From: Burkholderia cepacia ATCC 25416
GTDB lineage: Bacteria > Pseudomonadota > Gammaproteobacteria > Burkholderiales > Burkholderiaceae
Assembly (NCBI RefSeq): GCF_001411495.1
Contig: NZ_CP012981.1
Coordinates: 558,001-622,000, forward strand
Direction of reading: 5' to 3'
Length of the DNA: 64,000 bases
The first letter of the stretch is position 1, and every line of letters begins with the position of its first letter. Positions 1-11,127 of the stretch are shown here, one piece after another. The translations under genes were made by a program, and so were the position numbers. The notes under the pieces were generated by a model. That model searched no databases. It worked only from the letters and a program-made list of their open reading frames with translations, and had not been told where the DNA came from.

Positions 1-2
1 AC

Positions 3-754
3 GTCGCGGGCCGCGCGCTCGCGGACGTGCGGCGCCTGTTCGTCGAGCGCGGCGACCGGATCGCCGCGCTGATCATCGAGCCGCTCGTGCAGTGCGCGGC
101 CGGCATGGCGATGCACGACCCGTCGTACGTGCGCGGGCTGCGCGCGCTGTGCGACGAATTCGGCGTGCACCTGATCGCCGACGAGATCGCGGTCGGCTGC
201 GGCCGCACCGGCACCTTCTTCGCGTGCGAGCAGGCCGGCGTCTGGCCCGATTTCCTGTGCCTGTCGAAAGGCATCAGCGGCGGCTACCTGCCGCTATCGC
301 TCGTGCTCACGCGCGACGACGTGTTCGCCGCGTTCTACGACGACGACACGACGCGCGGCTTCCTGCACTCGCACTCGTACACCGGCAACCCGCTCGCGTG
401 CCGCGCGGCGGTCGCGACGCTCGACCTCTTCGCACGCGACGACGTGCTCGCGGCGAACGCGCGCAAGTCGGCCACGCTGCGTGCCGCGCTCGCGCCGCTC
501 GACGCACATCCGCAGGTACGCCACCTGCGCGAGCGCGGCACGCTGTTCGCGTTCGACGTCGCGCTCGACGGCGATGCGGCACGCGGCTTCTCGCGACGCT
601 TCTTCGAACGCGCGCTGGAACGCGAGCTGCTGCTGCGCCCGATCGGCACGACCGTGTACCTGATGCCGCCGTACGTGATGAGCGACGACGACATCGCGTG
701 GCTCGCGCAACGCACGCGCGACACGCTCGACGCCACGCTCGCGGAGATCGCACG

Positions 755-758
<4 letters not shown>
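3..758 (+). CDS. bioA: Adenosylmethionine-8-amino-7-oxononanoate aminotransferase, 3' part
   Basis: This is the C-terminal 251 residues of BioA, a PLP-dependent class III aminotransferase that converts KAPA to DAPA in biotin synthesis, using S-adenosylmethionine as amino donor. The frame is open to the window edge, so the real start lies upstream; the GTG at 27 is only an internal codon. Visible class III features are the ADEI motif with the PLP-contacting aspartate, the SKGISGG motif with the PLP lysine, and the [11 protein letters not shown] segment. The stop overlaps the bioF start (ATGA), so translation is probably coupled. Family known; assignment supported by gene order. Confidence 0.95.
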
Positions 759-2055
<1,297 letters not shown>

Positions 2056-2059
<4 letters not shown>

Positions 2060-2775
2060 CCGCCCCGCTCTCGCTTTTCGTCACGGGCACCGACACCGAA
2101 ATCGGCAAGACCTTCGTGTCGGCCGCGATGCTGCACGGCTTCGCGCGGCACGGCCTGCGTGCCGCCGCGCTGAAACCCGTCGCGGCCGGCGCATATGAAC
2201 GCGACGGCGTGTGGCGCAACGAGGACGCCGACCAGCTCGACGCGGCCGCGAACGTCGTGCTGCCGCCCGAGCTGCGCACGCCGTTCCTGCTGAAGGCACC
2301 GGCCGCGCCGCATATCGTCGCCGCGCGGGAAGGCGTAACGCTCGACATCGACACGATCGTCGCGTGCCATCGCGAAGCGCTGACGCGCGCGGATATCGTC
2401 GTCGTCGAAGGCGCCGGCGGCTTCCGCGTGCCGATGAACGACACGCAGGACATGGCCGATCTCGCGGTCGCGCTCGGCGTGCCGGTCGTGCTCGTCGTCG
2501 GCGTGCGGCTCGGCTGCATCAGCCATGCGCTGCTCACCGCCGACGCGATTCGCCAACGCGGCCTCAAGCTCGCCGGCTGGGTCGCGAACCACGTCGACCC
2601 GGCGATGTCGTTCCCCGACGAGAACGTCGCGACGATGCGCGACTGGCTCGCCCGCGAGCACGGCGCGCCGCTGCTCGGCCGCATTCCGCACATGAGTCCG
2701 GCCGCCCCCGAATCCGCCGCGGCGATGCTCGACATCGCCGCGCTCGTCGATACGCTGCGCGCCGCGCGGCATTGA
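2056..2775 (+). CDS. bioD: Dethiobiotin synthetase
   Basis: BioD carboxylates DAPA and closes the ureido ring with ATP to form dethiobiotin. At 239 residues it matches the family. The P-loop GTDTEIGKT lies at residues 11-19, with the family motif [12 protein letters not shown] further on. The start ATG overlaps the bioF stop in ATGA, so it is probably translated by reinitiation. It is followed after 55 bp by bioB, which has its own upstream AGGA sequence. Confidence 0.96.
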
Positions 2776-2830
2776 CCCGACAGAAACAGATCCCCCGATC
2801 CCTCATCCCCGACCAGGACAGGAAAACGAT

Positions 2831-3853
2831 ATGACCCAAGCCCAGACCGCCGCCACCGTGCAACCCGACGCGATTCCCGTGGCCGCTCCGGCCTCGCAAC
2901 GCTGGCGCGTCGCCGACGTCGTCGCGCTGTTCGAGCTGCCGTTCAACGACCTGATCTTCCGCGCGCAGCAGGTGCACCGCGAGCACTTCGACGCGAACGC
3001 GGTGCAGCTGTCGACGCTGCTGTCGATCAAGACGGGCGGCTGCGAGGAAGATTGCGGCTACTGCTCGCAGTCGTCGCACCACGACACGGGCCTGAAGGCC
3101 GAGAAGCTGATGGACGTCGACGCGGTGCTGGATGCCGCCCGCGCGGCGAAGGCGAACGGCGCGAGCCGCTTCTGCATGGGCGCCGCGTGGCGCAACCCGA
3201 AGGAGCGCCACATGCCGGCGCTGACCGAGATGGTGCGCGGCGTGAAGGAACTCGGCCTCGAGACCTGCATGACACTCGGCATGCTGGAAGATGAACAAGC
3301 GCAGGAACTCGCGAATGCGGGCCTCGACTACTACAACCACAACCTCGACACGTCGCCGGAGTTCTACGGCCAGGTGATCTCGACGCGTACCTACCAGGAT
3401 CGCCTCGACACGCTCGACCGCGTGCGCGACGCCGGCATCAACGTGTGCTGCGGCGGCATCATCGGGATGGGCGAATCGCGCCGCGAACGCGCGGGCCTGA
3501 TCTCGCAGCTCGCGAACCTGAACCCGTATCCGGATTCGGTGCCGATCAACAACCTCGTCGCGATCGAAGGCACGCCGCTCGAAGGCACCGCGCCGCTCGA
3601 CCCGTTCGAATTCGTGCGCACGATCGCGGTCGCGCGGATCACGATGCCGAAGGCCGTCGTGCGCCTGTCGGCCGGCCGCGAACAGCTCGACGACGGGCTG
3701 CAGGCGATGTGCTTCCTCGCAGGCGCGAACTCGATGTTCTACGGCGACCAGCTGCTGACGACGAGCAACCCGCAGTCGCAGAAGGATCGCGCGCTGTTCG
3801 AGCGCCTCGGCATCCGCGCGAGCGACGCGGACGCGATGTCGGCGAACGCGTAA
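2831..3853 (+). CDS. bioB: Biotin synthase
   Basis: BioB is the radical-SAM enzyme that inserts sulfur into dethiobiotin. The 340-residue product has the CxxxCxxC cluster motif at C71, C75 and C78 ([10 protein letters not shown]) and the expected downstream blocks such as YYNHNLDTS and [10 protein letters not shown]. It is the last gene of the bioAFDB run and ends just before a strong bidirectional hairpin. No BirA-type operator was seen near it; any regulation would lie upstream of bioA, outside the window. Confidence 0.97.
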   Translation: MTQAQTAATVQPDAIPVAAPASQRWRVADVVALFELPFNDLIFRAQQVHREHFDANAVQLSTLLSIKTGGCEEDCGYCSQSSHHDTGLKAEKLMDVDAVLDAARAAKANGASRFCMGAAWRNPKERHMPALTEMVRGVKELGLETCMTLGMLEDEQAQELANAGLDYYNHNLDTSPEFYGQVISTRTYQDRLDTLDRVRDAGINVCCGGIIGMGESRRERAGLISQLANLNPYPDSVPINNLVAIEGTPLEGTAPLDPFEFVRTIAVARITMPKAVVRLSAGREQLDDGLQAMCFLAGANSMFYGDQLLTTSNPQSQKDRALFERLGIRASDADAMSANA

Positions 3854-3882
3854 GCGGAGCGGCCGTCGGCCGGATCTGCAAA

Positions 3883-3914
3883 CGGAAAAGCCGGGGCATG
3901 CCCCGGCTTTTCCG
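3883..3914. terminator. Bidirectional terminator between bioB and lysR
   Basis: A perfect 32-bp palindrome, with arms starting CGGAAAAGCC and a GC-rich centre, gives T-rich 3' flanks on both strands (CTTTTCCG). It lies between the convergent bioB and LysR-family genes and can serve both. Confidence 0.85.
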
Positions 3915-3930
3915 TATCCGGCCCCGTCGT

Positions 3931-4848
3931 TCAGGCCGCGCCGCCGAGCGCGCGCGGCTCCATGAACGTGTGCCGGAAATAATCGCGCACCGCGTGCATC
4001 GCGGGGCTCAACTCGATGTCCTTGCGCCAGGCAAGACCGACGCTCATCGGCGGCACCGCATCGCGCAGCACGATCGTCTCGATGCGCCGCCCTTCGAGCG
4101 ACCACGGCCGATACACCATGTCGGACAGGATCGCGACGCCGCTGCCGTTCGCGACCATGCTGCGGACCGCCTCGACCGACGACGTGCGCAGGATCACGTT
4201 CGGCCGGTACGGCGTCTCGTTCCAGTAACGCAGCGCCGTCTGCCCCGCCTCGTCGACCGTCAGCATCACGAACGGCTCGCGCGCGACTTCCGCGAACGTG
4301 ACGCTCTCGTGCCTGAGCAGCGGATGATGCGCGCCGACCCACAGCCGCCGCACCGAGTGAATCACCGGCTCCAGCACGAGCGCCGGATTCGACACGTTCG
4401 ACGTGAGCAGCACGGCCATGTCGTAGCGGCCCGCGATCAGCCCTTCCTCGATCGACTCGCGGTTCAGCTCGTGCAGGTGGATCGTCAGCCGCGGATACAG
4501 CGTGTTCAGGCGCAGCACGTGGTGCGGCAGGAAATAGCCGAGCACCGTGTAGCTCGCGGCGATCGCGAGCGTGCCGGCCAGTGTGCTTTCGAGGTTCGGA
4601 ATCCGCATCGCCTCGTCAACCGACGACAGGATCGTGTACGCGTGATTCAGGAAGCGCCGCCCCGTGTCGGTGAGCGTCACACCCGACGGCGTGCGCAGGA
4701 ACAGTTGCGTGCCGAGGCTGTCCTCCAGTTCCCTGATCGCGCTCGTCACGGCCGACTGCGAAATCGTGAGCTGGATCGCGGCCTGCGAGATCTGGCCGAG
4801 CTCGGCGGTCGCGACGAAATACTTGAGCTGTCTGAGGGTCAGGGCCAT
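3931..4848 (-). CDS. LysR-family regulator divergent from the pxp/acc cluster
   Basis: This 305-residue LysR protein starts at the ATG whose product begins MALTLRQLKYF. The N-terminal winged helix-turn-helix spans about residues 1-60 (ISQAAIQLTISQSAVTSAIRELE), followed by a LysR substrate-binding domain. Longer upstream starts lack the family N-terminus. It is transcribed away from the pxpA-accBC-pxpBC operon and shares a 259-bp intergenic region with it. The operator-like inverted repeat there makes it the likely regulator of that operon (inference). The effector is unknown. Confidence 0.9.
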   Translation of the reverse strand: MALTLRQLKYFVATAELGQISQAAIQLTISQSAVTSAIRELEDSLGTQLFLRTPSGVTLTDTGRRFLNHAYTILSSVDEAMRIPNLESTLAGTLAIAASYTVLGYFLPHHVLRLNTLYPRLTIHLHELNRESIEEGLIAGRYDMAVLLTSNVSNPALVLEPVIHSVRRLWVGAHHPLLRHESVTFAEVAREPFVMLTVDEAGQTALRYWNETPYRPNVILRTSSVEAVRSMVANGSGVAILSDMVYRPWSLEGRRIETIVLRDAVPPMSVGLAWRKDIELSPAMHAVRDYFRHTFMEPRALGGAA

Positions 4849-4971
4849 GGTCGATGAGAAAACAGATGGGCACGCGACAAACATCATAACAACCGTGCCG
4901 TGCCCATGAACCAGACCTCGTGGAAACCCTGCCGTTCCTGCTGCGGCGGCACCTGGCAGCCGTTTTCCACG

Positions 4972-5003
4972 GTATCGAAAAAATCGATACGGTCGCATAT
5001 AAA
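4972..5003 (+). promoter_or_regulatory. Candidate LysR operator and promoter of the pxp/acc operon
   Basis: A perfect inverted repeat GTATCGA-AAAAA-TCGATAC at 4972-4990 contains the LysR-type T-N11-A pattern. A -10-like TATAAA follows at 4998-5003, eight bases downstream, so the repeat would overlap the -35 region. It lies about 105 bp before the pxpA ATG, which has its own AAGGAG at 5093-5098. Confidence 0.6.
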
Positions 5004-5107
5004 AATAGAACTTTTTTGACGCCCCCCACGCGGCTAACCTGCGTTCAACACGGTTTCGGCATGCGCCACGACGCACGCGAACCGGAGAACCAGAAGGAGC
5101 ACATCGT

Positions 5108-5890
5108 ATGAGGAAGCACAGCGTCGACCTGAACTCCGACATGGGAGAAGGCTTTGGCCCGTGGACGATCGGCGACGGCGTCGACGAGCAGATCATGCCG
5201 CTGATCAGCTCGGCAAACATCGCCACCGGTTTTCACGCCGGCGATCCGAACATCATGGCGCGCACGGTACAGCTCGCGCGCGACGCAGGCGTCGGCATCG
5301 GCGCGCACCCGGGCTTTCGCGATCTCGTCGGCTTCGGCCGCCGCACGATCGCCGAAACGCCGCAGGCGCTCGTCAACGACATCCTGTACCAGCTCGGCGC
5401 ACTGCGCGAGTTCGCGCGCCTAAACGGCGTCAGCCTGCAGCACGTGAAGCCGCACGGCGCGCTCTACATGCATGCGGCAGGCAACGAAGCGTTCTCGCGG
5501 ATGCTGATCGAAACGCTGCAACGCGTCGATCCGGGCCTGTGGCTGTACTGCATGGAGGCGTCGGTCACGTACCGCGTCGCCGTCGAGTACGGGCAGCCGG
5601 TCGTCCGTGAGTTCTACGCAGATCGCGACTACGACCGCAGCGGCTCGATCGTGTTCACGCGCCGCGTCGGCCGCCTCGATCCGCGCCAGGTCGCCGACAA
5701 GGTGCTGCGCGCGTGCATCGACGGCAAGGTGCGGACGATCGATGGCGACGACATCGACATCGATTTCGATTCGGTCTGCATCCACAGCGACACGCCGGGC
5801 GCGCTCGACCTCGTGCGCGAAACGCGCCACGCGCTGATCCGCGAAGGCATCCGGACCGCCGGGCCGCAACCGCTCGCCGCCCATCACTGA
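5108..5890 (+). CDS. pxpA: PxpA / LamB-YcsF family protein (5-oxoprolinase subunit A-like)
   Basis: The 260-residue LamB/YcsF-family protein begins with the typical [14 protein letters not shown] block and contains [14 protein letters not shown] and HVKPHGALY motifs of this TIM-barrel-like family. PxpA works with PxpB and PxpC in ATP-dependent hydrolysis of 5-oxoproline. In this operon it is instead combined with separate biotin carboxyl-carrier and biotin carboxylase genes, so the substrate may be a different cyclic amide. A good AAGGAG precedes the ATG. Family assignment is firm, substrate uncertain. Confidence 0.9.
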   Translation: MRKHSVDLNSDMGEGFGPWTIGDGVDEQIMPLISSANIATGFHAGDPNIMARTVQLARDAGVGIGAHPGFRDLVGFGRRTIAETPQALVNDILYQLGALREFARLNGVSLQHVKPHGALYMHAAGNEAFSRMLIETLQRVDPGLWLYCMEASVTYRVAVEYGQPVVREFYADRDYDRSGSIVFTRRVGRLDPRQVADKVLRACIDGKVRTIDGDDIDIDFDSVCIHSDTPGALDLVRETRHALIREGIRTAGPQPLAAHH

Positions 5891-5906
5891 TTCAAGGAGA
5901 CACACG

Positions 5907-6149
5907 ATGGCATTGCACGATATCGTCAGCCCGCTGCCGGGCACCTTCTACCGGCGTCCGTCGCCCGATGCGGACTACTACGTCGCGGTCGATGCGACGG
6001 TCGCCGCCGGCGCGGTGGTCGGCCTCGTCGAGGTGATGAAGCAGTTCACTGAGATCGAAACCGATGCGGCAGGGCGCGTTGTCGAACTGCTCGTCGAGGA
6101 CGGCGAGCCAGTCGACGCGGGCCAGGTGCTGATGCGGATCGAGGGGTGA
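5907..6149 (+). CDS. Small biotin carboxyl carrier protein
   Basis: This 80-residue protein is essentially a stand-alone biotinyl domain. The biotin-accepting lysine lies in EVMKQF (about residue 45), and the fold continues to the end (ELLVEDGEPVDAGQVLMRI). It lacks the long N-terminal region of housekeeping AccB, so it probably does not serve fatty-acid synthesis. It sits 16 bp after pxpA and 4 bp before the biotin carboxylase gene and should shuttle carboxylate between that enzyme and the PxpB/PxpC pair (inference from urea carboxylase architecture). Confidence 0.9.
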   Translation: MALHDIVSPLPGTFYRRPSPDADYYVAVDATVAAGAVVGLVEVMKQFTEIETDAAGRVVELLVEDGEPVDAGQVLMRIEG

Positions 6150-6153
6150 TGCG

Positions 6154-7617
6154 ATGAATCCGGCAACCTCCTCCAGCGCGTTCTACCGGCCGTCGCGCAT
6201 CCGTACAGTGCTGGTCGCGAACCGCGGCGAGATCGCGGTGCGCGTGATCCGTGCCGCGCGCGAGCTAGGCATGCGTGCGGTCGCCGTGGTCAGCGACGCG
6301 GACCGCGACAGCCTCGCCGCGCGCATGGCCGACGAAGCCGTCCACATCGGCTCGTCACACGCGGCGAAGAGCTATCTGAATCCCGCCGCGATCCTCGACG
6401 CCGCGCGGCAGTGCGGCGCGGACGCGATCCATCCCGGCTACGGCTTCCTGTCCGAAAATGCCGCCTTCGCCGCGCAGGTCGAGGCGGCCGGCCTGATCTT
6501 CGTCGGCCCGGACTCGCAGGTGATCGCCACGATGGGCGACAAGGCCCGCGCACGCGAAACCGCGCGGCGCGCCAACGTGCCGACCGTGCCCGGCAGCGAC
6601 GGCGTCGTGCAGTCGCTCGACGAGGCGCGGGACGTCGCCGCGCGCATCGGCTACCCGATCATGATCAAGGCGGCCGCCGGCGGCGGCGGGCGCGGCATCC
6701 GCGTCGCGCATGACGCCGCGCAGCTCGACGCCGAGCTGCCGCTCGCGCAGCGCGAGGCGCAGGCGGCGTTCGGCGACGGCGGCGTGTACCTCGAACGCTT
6801 CATCGCGCGGGCGCGCCACATCGAGGTGCAGGTGCTCGGTGACGGCCGTCACGTCGTCCACCTGTTCGAGCGCGAATGCTCGCTGCAGCGGCGGCGCCAG
6901 AAAATCCTCGAGGAAGCGCCGTCGCCTTCGCTCACGCCCGCGCAGCGCGACGCACTGTGCGCGTCGGCCACGCGGCTCGCGCAGGCGGTCGACTATCGCA
7001 GCGCGGGCACGCTCGAATACCTGTTCGATGACGCGCGCGGCGAGTTCTACTTCATCGAGATGAACACGCGCATCCAGGTCGAGCATCCGGTGACCGAGGC
7101 GATCACCGGCATCGATCTCGTGCGCGAGACGCTGCGCATCGCCGACGGCGAGCCGCTGCGCTTCGCGCAGCAGGACATCGCGATGCGCGGCGCGGCGCTC
7201 GAATGCCGGATCAACGCGGAAGATCCGTTGCAGGATTTCCGCCCGAGCCCCGGCCGGATCGACACACTGGTGTGGCCGACCGGCCCCGGCGTGCGCGTCG
7301 ATTCGCTGCTCTATCCGGGCTACGTCGTGCCGCCGTTCTACGATTCGCTGCTCGCGAAGCTGATCGTGCACGACGAGAGCCGTGCGGCCGCGCTGCAGCG
7401 CCTGGCCCGCGCGCTGGGCGAGCTGCACGTCGGCGGCCTGAAGACGACCGCGCCGCTGCACGTCGCGCTGCTCGCCAACGACGACGTACGCGCCGGGCAC
7501 TATCACACGAATTTCCTCGAAGCGTGGATGCCGCAATGGCGTGAGGCCGCAACAGCCGCCACGCAGCAACACGCAGCCGAACATGCAGACGCCGTGCGCG
7601 TCGGGGAGGCGATGTGA
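6154..7617 (+). CDS. Biotin carboxylase subunit of a dedicated carboxylase
   Basis: The 487-residue AccC-type biotin carboxylase catalyses ATP- and bicarbonate-dependent carboxylation of biotin. Visible features are the N-terminal VLVANRGEIAVRVIRAARELG block, HPGYGFLSENA, the glycine-rich ATP loop KAAAGGGGRGIR, ECSLQRRRQK and the catalytic FIEMNTRIQVEHPVTE segment. An AGGGG precedes the ATG. The stop overlaps the GTG start of pxpB. The short C-terminal extension is Ala/Gln-rich. Being within the pxp operon, it is probably not the housekeeping AccC. Confidence 0.92.
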   Translation: MNPATSSSAFYRPSRIRTVLVANRGEIAVRVIRAARELGMRAVAVVSDADRDSLAARMADEAVHIGSSHAAKSYLNPAAILDAARQCGADAIHPGYGFLSENAAFAAQVEAAGLIFVGPDSQVIATMGDKARARETARRANVPTVPGSDGVVQSLDEARDVAARIGYPIMIKAAAGGGGRGIRVAHDAAQLDAELPLAQREAQAAFGDGGVYLERFIARARHIEVQVLGDGRHVVHLFERECSLQRRRQKILEEAPSPSLTPAQRDALCASATRLAQAVDYRSAGTLEYLFDDARGEFYFIEMNTRIQVEHPVTEAITGIDLVRETLRIADGEPLRFAQQDIAMRGAALECRINAEDPLQDFRPSPGRIDTLVWPTGPGVRVDSLLYPGYVVPPFYDSLLAKLIVHDESRAAALQRLARALGELHVGGLKTTAPLHVALLANDDVRAGHYHTNFLEAWMPQWREAATAATQQHAAEHADAVRVGEAM

Positions 7618-8489
7618 CGACCCGTTATACCTTCGGCGGCGACGAATTCGTGTTCGTCGAAATCAGCGAATCGATGTCGCTCGACGCATTCTTCAAGGGC
7701 ACGGCGATCACGCGCGAACTGCAGCGCCGCGCGGTGCCGGGCATCACCGAGATCTGTCCGGCGAATGCGTCCTACCAGGTGCGCTACGACCCGGACGTGA
7801 TCGAGCCCGATGCGCTTGTCGCGCTGTTGAAGACGATCGAGGCCGAAGTCGGCGACGCGCCACTCGAACTCGATACGCGCATCGTCGAGGTGCCGGTGCT
7901 GTACAACGACCCATGGACGCACGAGACGCTGATGCGGTTTCGCGAACGCCACCAGGATCCGTCGTCGACCGATCTCGAATACGCGGCGCGCATCAACGGC
8001 AAGCGCGACGTCGATGCCTTCATCGCCGCGCACTCGGGGTCGCCATGGTTCGTGTCGATGGTCGGCTTCGTCGCGGGCCTGCCGTTCATGTACCAGATGG
8101 TCGAGCGCGAACGCCAGCTCGAAGTGCCGAAATACCTGCGGCCGCGCACCGACACGCCGAAGCTCACCGTGGGCCACGGCGGCTGTTTCGGCTGCATCTA
8201 CTCGGTACGCGGCGCGGGCGGCTACCAGATGTTCGGCGTGACGCCGGCGCCGATCTTCGACCCCGCGCAGCGGCTCGACTACCTGCGCGAGTTCATGGTG
8301 TTCTTCCGGCCCGGCGACATCGTGAAATTCCAGCCGATCGATCGCGTGACCTACGACGCCGCGGTGGCCGACGTCGAGGCCGGCACCTTTTCCCTGCGCG
8401 TGCGCCCGGTGAAATTCTCGCTCGACGCATTCCTGCGCGATCCCGATGCGTACAACCGCTCTCTCGTCGAGGTGCTGCATGCAAGCTGA
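7614..8489 (+). CDS. pxpB: PxpB / allophanate-hydrolase-subunit-1 (AHS1, KipI) family protein
   Basis: This 291-residue protein belongs to the AHS1/KipI family; the KFQPID and GGCFGCIYSVRGAGGYQM segments are characteristic. It uses a GTG start inside the accC stop (GTGA), the only start that keeps the N-terminus. In 5-oxoprolinase, AHS1 and AHS2 subunits form the catalytic pair, and in urea carboxylase the same two domains form the carboxyltransferase. The product carries an unusually long N-terminal part for PxpB, closer to the urea-carboxylase-associated form. Confidence 0.87.
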   Translation: MTTRYTFGGDEFVFVEISESMSLDAFFKGTAITRELQRRAVPGITEICPANASYQVRYDPDVIEPDALVALLKTIEAEVGDAPLELDTRIVEVPVLYNDPWTHETLMRFRERHQDPSSTDLEYAARINGKRDVDAFIAAHSGSPWFVSMVGFVAGLPFMYQMVERERQLEVPKYLRPRTDTPKLTVGHGGCFGCIYSVRGAGGYQMFGVTPAPIFDPAQRLDYLREFMVFFRPGDIVKFQPIDRVTYDAAVADVEAGTFSLRVRPVKFSLDAFLRDPDAYNRSLVEVLHAS

Positions 8490-9474
8490 CGCGCACAACC
8501 TGATCGAGGTCGTGAAACCCGGCCTCGCGACATCGGTCCAGGACATGGGCCGGCAAGGCTACTACCACGTCGGCATCCCGCCGTCGGGCTCGCTCGACCA
8601 GTACGCATCGCGCGCGGCGAATCTGCTGGTCGGCAATCCCGAAGAAGCCGCCGTACTCGAATGCACGCTGCTCGGCCCCGAGCTGCTGTTCCATACGGAT
8701 GCGCTGATCGCCGTCACCGGCGCCGAGATGACGCCGAAGATCGACGGCATCGGCCAGCGCTGCAACGTCGCGCTGCGGATCGGCGCAGGCAGCGTGCTGT
8801 CGTTCAATTACGTGAAGGCGGGCGCACGCGCGTATCTCGCCGTCGCGGGCGGCATCGACGTGCCGGTCGTGCTCGGCAGCCGCTCGACTTACGCGCTCGG
8901 CGCGATCGGCGGCCACGCGGGCCGGCGCCTGCAGAAAGGCGACCGGTTGCCGCTGGGCGCCCCCGTCGGCACACCTCGCGAAGGGCGCGAGCTGCCGGCG
9001 GCCGTGAGCCGGCCGCTCGACAACCAGGTCGAGCTGCGGGTCCTGACGGGCCTGTACCACTACCGGCTCACCGACGATTCGGCGCGCACCTTCTTCGACG
9101 ACGAATGGACGGTCGCGCCCGAAGCCGATCGCATCGGCTATCGCTACAAGAACGGCCGCGCGCTGCAGTTCCGGCCGCGCGAGCAGCCATTCGGCGCGGG
9201 CGCCGATCCGTCGAACATCGTCGACGCGTGCTACCCGATCGGCTCGATCCAGGTGCCGGCCGGGCTCGAGCCGATCATCCTGCACCGCGACGCGGTGTCG
9301 GGCGGCGGCTACGCGACGATCGGCACGGTCATCAGCGCCGACATGGACCTGATCGGCCAGATGCAGCCCAACCACCGCGCGCGCTTCGTGCGCGTGACGA
9401 TGGCCGACGCGCTCGCCGCGCGCCGCGAGTACCAGCGGCGCCTCGCGCTGCTGCGCGCCGTGCTGCGGGACTGA
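8479..9474 (+). CDS. pxpC: PxpC / biotin-dependent carboxyltransferase (AHS2, KipA) family protein
   Basis: The 331-residue AHS2-family protein starts at an ATG 11 bp inside pxpB (product begins MQADAHNLIEVVKPG). Family motifs include TSVQDMGRQGYYHVGIPPSG and AYLAVAGGIDVP. It should pair with PxpB to form the active site that takes carboxylate from biotin or hydrolyses a cyclic amide. Together with the preceding genes it completes the BC + BCCP + AHS1 + AHS2 set. Confidence 0.9.
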   Translation: MQADAHNLIEVVKPGLATSVQDMGRQGYYHVGIPPSGSLDQYASRAANLLVGNPEEAAVLECTLLGPELLFHTDALIAVTGAEMTPKIDGIGQRCNVALRIGAGSVLSFNYVKAGARAYLAVAGGIDVPVVLGSRSTYALGAIGGHAGRRLQKGDRLPLGAPVGTPREGRELPAAVSRPLDNQVELRVLTGLYHYRLTDDSARTFFDDEWTVAPEADRIGYRYKNGRALQFRPREQPFGAGADPSNIVDACYPIGSIQVPAGLEPIILHRDAVSGGGYATIGTVISADMDLIGQMQPNHRARFVRVTMADALAARREYQRRLALLRAVLRD

Positions 9475-9690
9475 GCACCGGGCGCCCGGTTCGCGTGCCG
9501 GGCGCCGTTCGTCGCCGCCCCCTTTTCGCTGTCCGTCTTCCGCCCGCCCGGCCGAGCGCCGCGCGGCGGGGACGCCTGCGCGCTGTTCCTGCCGAACCGG
9601 TTGCCCGCCCGACGTCGGGGCAACCCTGCGGATCGCCTGTGCCGCGGCCGAGACGTCGTTCGCAACTTCTGCGCATCAAGGAGCACGATC

Positions 9691-11046
9691 ATGGCCAACC
9701 TGGCTCAGGCCCGTACCGACGAGGATCTCGACCTGTCGACGCTCGCCGTCCCCGACCACGCGCGCATGCCGCCCTTCTCGCTGACGATGGCGTGGTGGGC
9801 CGTGTGCAGCGCGGTGTTCTACATCGTCGTGGGCGCCACGCTCGCGCTCACCTATGGCGCGCGCAACGCGCTGATCGGGATGGCGCTGTCGGTCGTGTCG
9901 TACGGCCTCGTCAACACGATCATCAGCCGCTATGCGATCCGCACGGGACTCTCGGTCGCGCTGTTCTCGCGCGTGCTGTTCGGCAGCGCCGGCGCGGCGC
10001 TCGCGACACTGATCTTCTTCGCGACCGCGATCTACTACGCGGTGTTCGAGGGCTCGGTGATTGCGGTTGCCGCGCACCACCAGTTTCCGGCGCTCGACTA
10101 CAAATGGGCCGCGCTGCTCGTCGTCTGCTACAGCGTGCCGCTCGTGTTCGGCAGCGTGCAGCACTGGCTCGACAAGTTCAACGGCGTGCTGCTGCCGTTC
10201 TACCTGCTCGGGCTCCTCGCGGCGGTCGGGCTCGCGACGGCCGAATACGGCTACAACGCGGCGTGGCTCGATTTCGGGCCGGCCGGCAACGCGCCTGCCG
10301 GCGGCTGGTGGCACTGCTTCGTTTACTACATGGGCGTGTGGGTGCTGATGATGTTCACGTTCGACTACGCGCGCTTCGGCCGCAAGGAAGACGCGGGTTA
10401 TCACGGCCGCTTCAACTTCGGGATGCCGTTTTACCTCGTCACGTTTCTCGTCAACGGCGCGGCCGGCATCTATCTCGTCAGCACGATTCCGGGGCTCGGT
10501 ACGCTTTCCGAAGTATCGGTCGTGCTCGCGCTGCTGAAGCTGATGGGGGTGTGGGGATTGCTGTTCGTGTGGGTCACGCAATCCCGCATCAACACCGCGA
10601 ACTACTACCTCGCGACCGTCAACATGCAGGCGTTCTTCCTGAAGGTGGCCGGCGTGCGCGCGCCGAAGTTCGTGTGGGCACTCGTGGTCGGCGCGGTCGT
10701 CTATGCGCTGATGATGGCGGACATCTTCTCGCGAATCCTGCAGGCGCTCGCGTACCAGGGCATCTTCGTCGTCGCGTGGGTCGGCGTCGCGCTCGCGCAC
10801 ATCCTGTCCGGCCGGTACGGGCAACTCGTCGGCGACGACGTCGAATGCCGCGACGCCCATGTGCCGACCTTCAATCCGGGCGGGCTGACCGCATGGTTCG
10901 CCGGCGCGTTCACGGGACTCGCGCTAAACCAGGCGACGGGGTTCGCCGCGTCGCTGTCGGCGCCCGCGACGTTCGTCGTGTCGTGGGCCGTCTATCGCGC
11001 GCTGCTGGGCACCGCGAAACGTACCTGGTTCGTGCGCAATACGTGA
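9691..11046 (+). CDS. NCS1-family nucleobase/hydantoin-type permease
   Basis: This is a 451-residue inner-membrane protein with about 12 hydrophobic segments and the NCS1 (cytosine/purines/uracil/thiamine/allantoin) layout. Recognisable parts are the PPFSLTMAWWAVCSAVFY N-terminus and a C-terminal NPGGLTAWFAG segment. The start has AAGGAG at good spacing. It lies 216 bp after pxpC in the same direction. It probably imports the substrate of the pxp/acc enzyme, which suggests a cyclic amide, nucleobase derivative or urea-like compound (inference). The gap before it shows no clear promoter. Confidence 0.85.
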   Translation: MANLAQARTDEDLDLSTLAVPDHARMPPFSLTMAWWAVCSAVFYIVVGATLALTYGARNALIGMALSVVSYGLVNTIISRYAIRTGLSVALFSRVLFGSAGAALATLIFFATAIYYAVFEGSVIAVAAHHQFPALDYKWAALLVVCYSVPLVFGSVQHWLDKFNGVLLPFYLLGLLAAVGLATAEYGYNAAWLDFGPAGNAPAGGWWHCFVYYMGVWVLMMFTFDYARFGRKEDAGYHGRFNFGMPFYLVTFLVNGAAGIYLVSTIPGLGTLSEVSVVLALLKLMGVWGLLFVWVTQSRINTANYYLATVNMQAFFLKVAGVRAPKFVWALVVGAVVYALMMADIFSRILQALAYQGIFVVAWVGVALAHILSGRYGQLVGDDVECRDAHVPTFNPGGLTAWFAGAFTGLALNQATGFAASLSAPATFVVSWAVYRALLGTAKRTWFVRNT

Positions 11047-11127
11047 CGGGGTACGCGTGCCGCCGCGGGCCGCGCGATCGTCTGCCGCGCGCTGGCGTGA
11101 TTCGTCGCGCCGTGGCAGCCGCGCACC

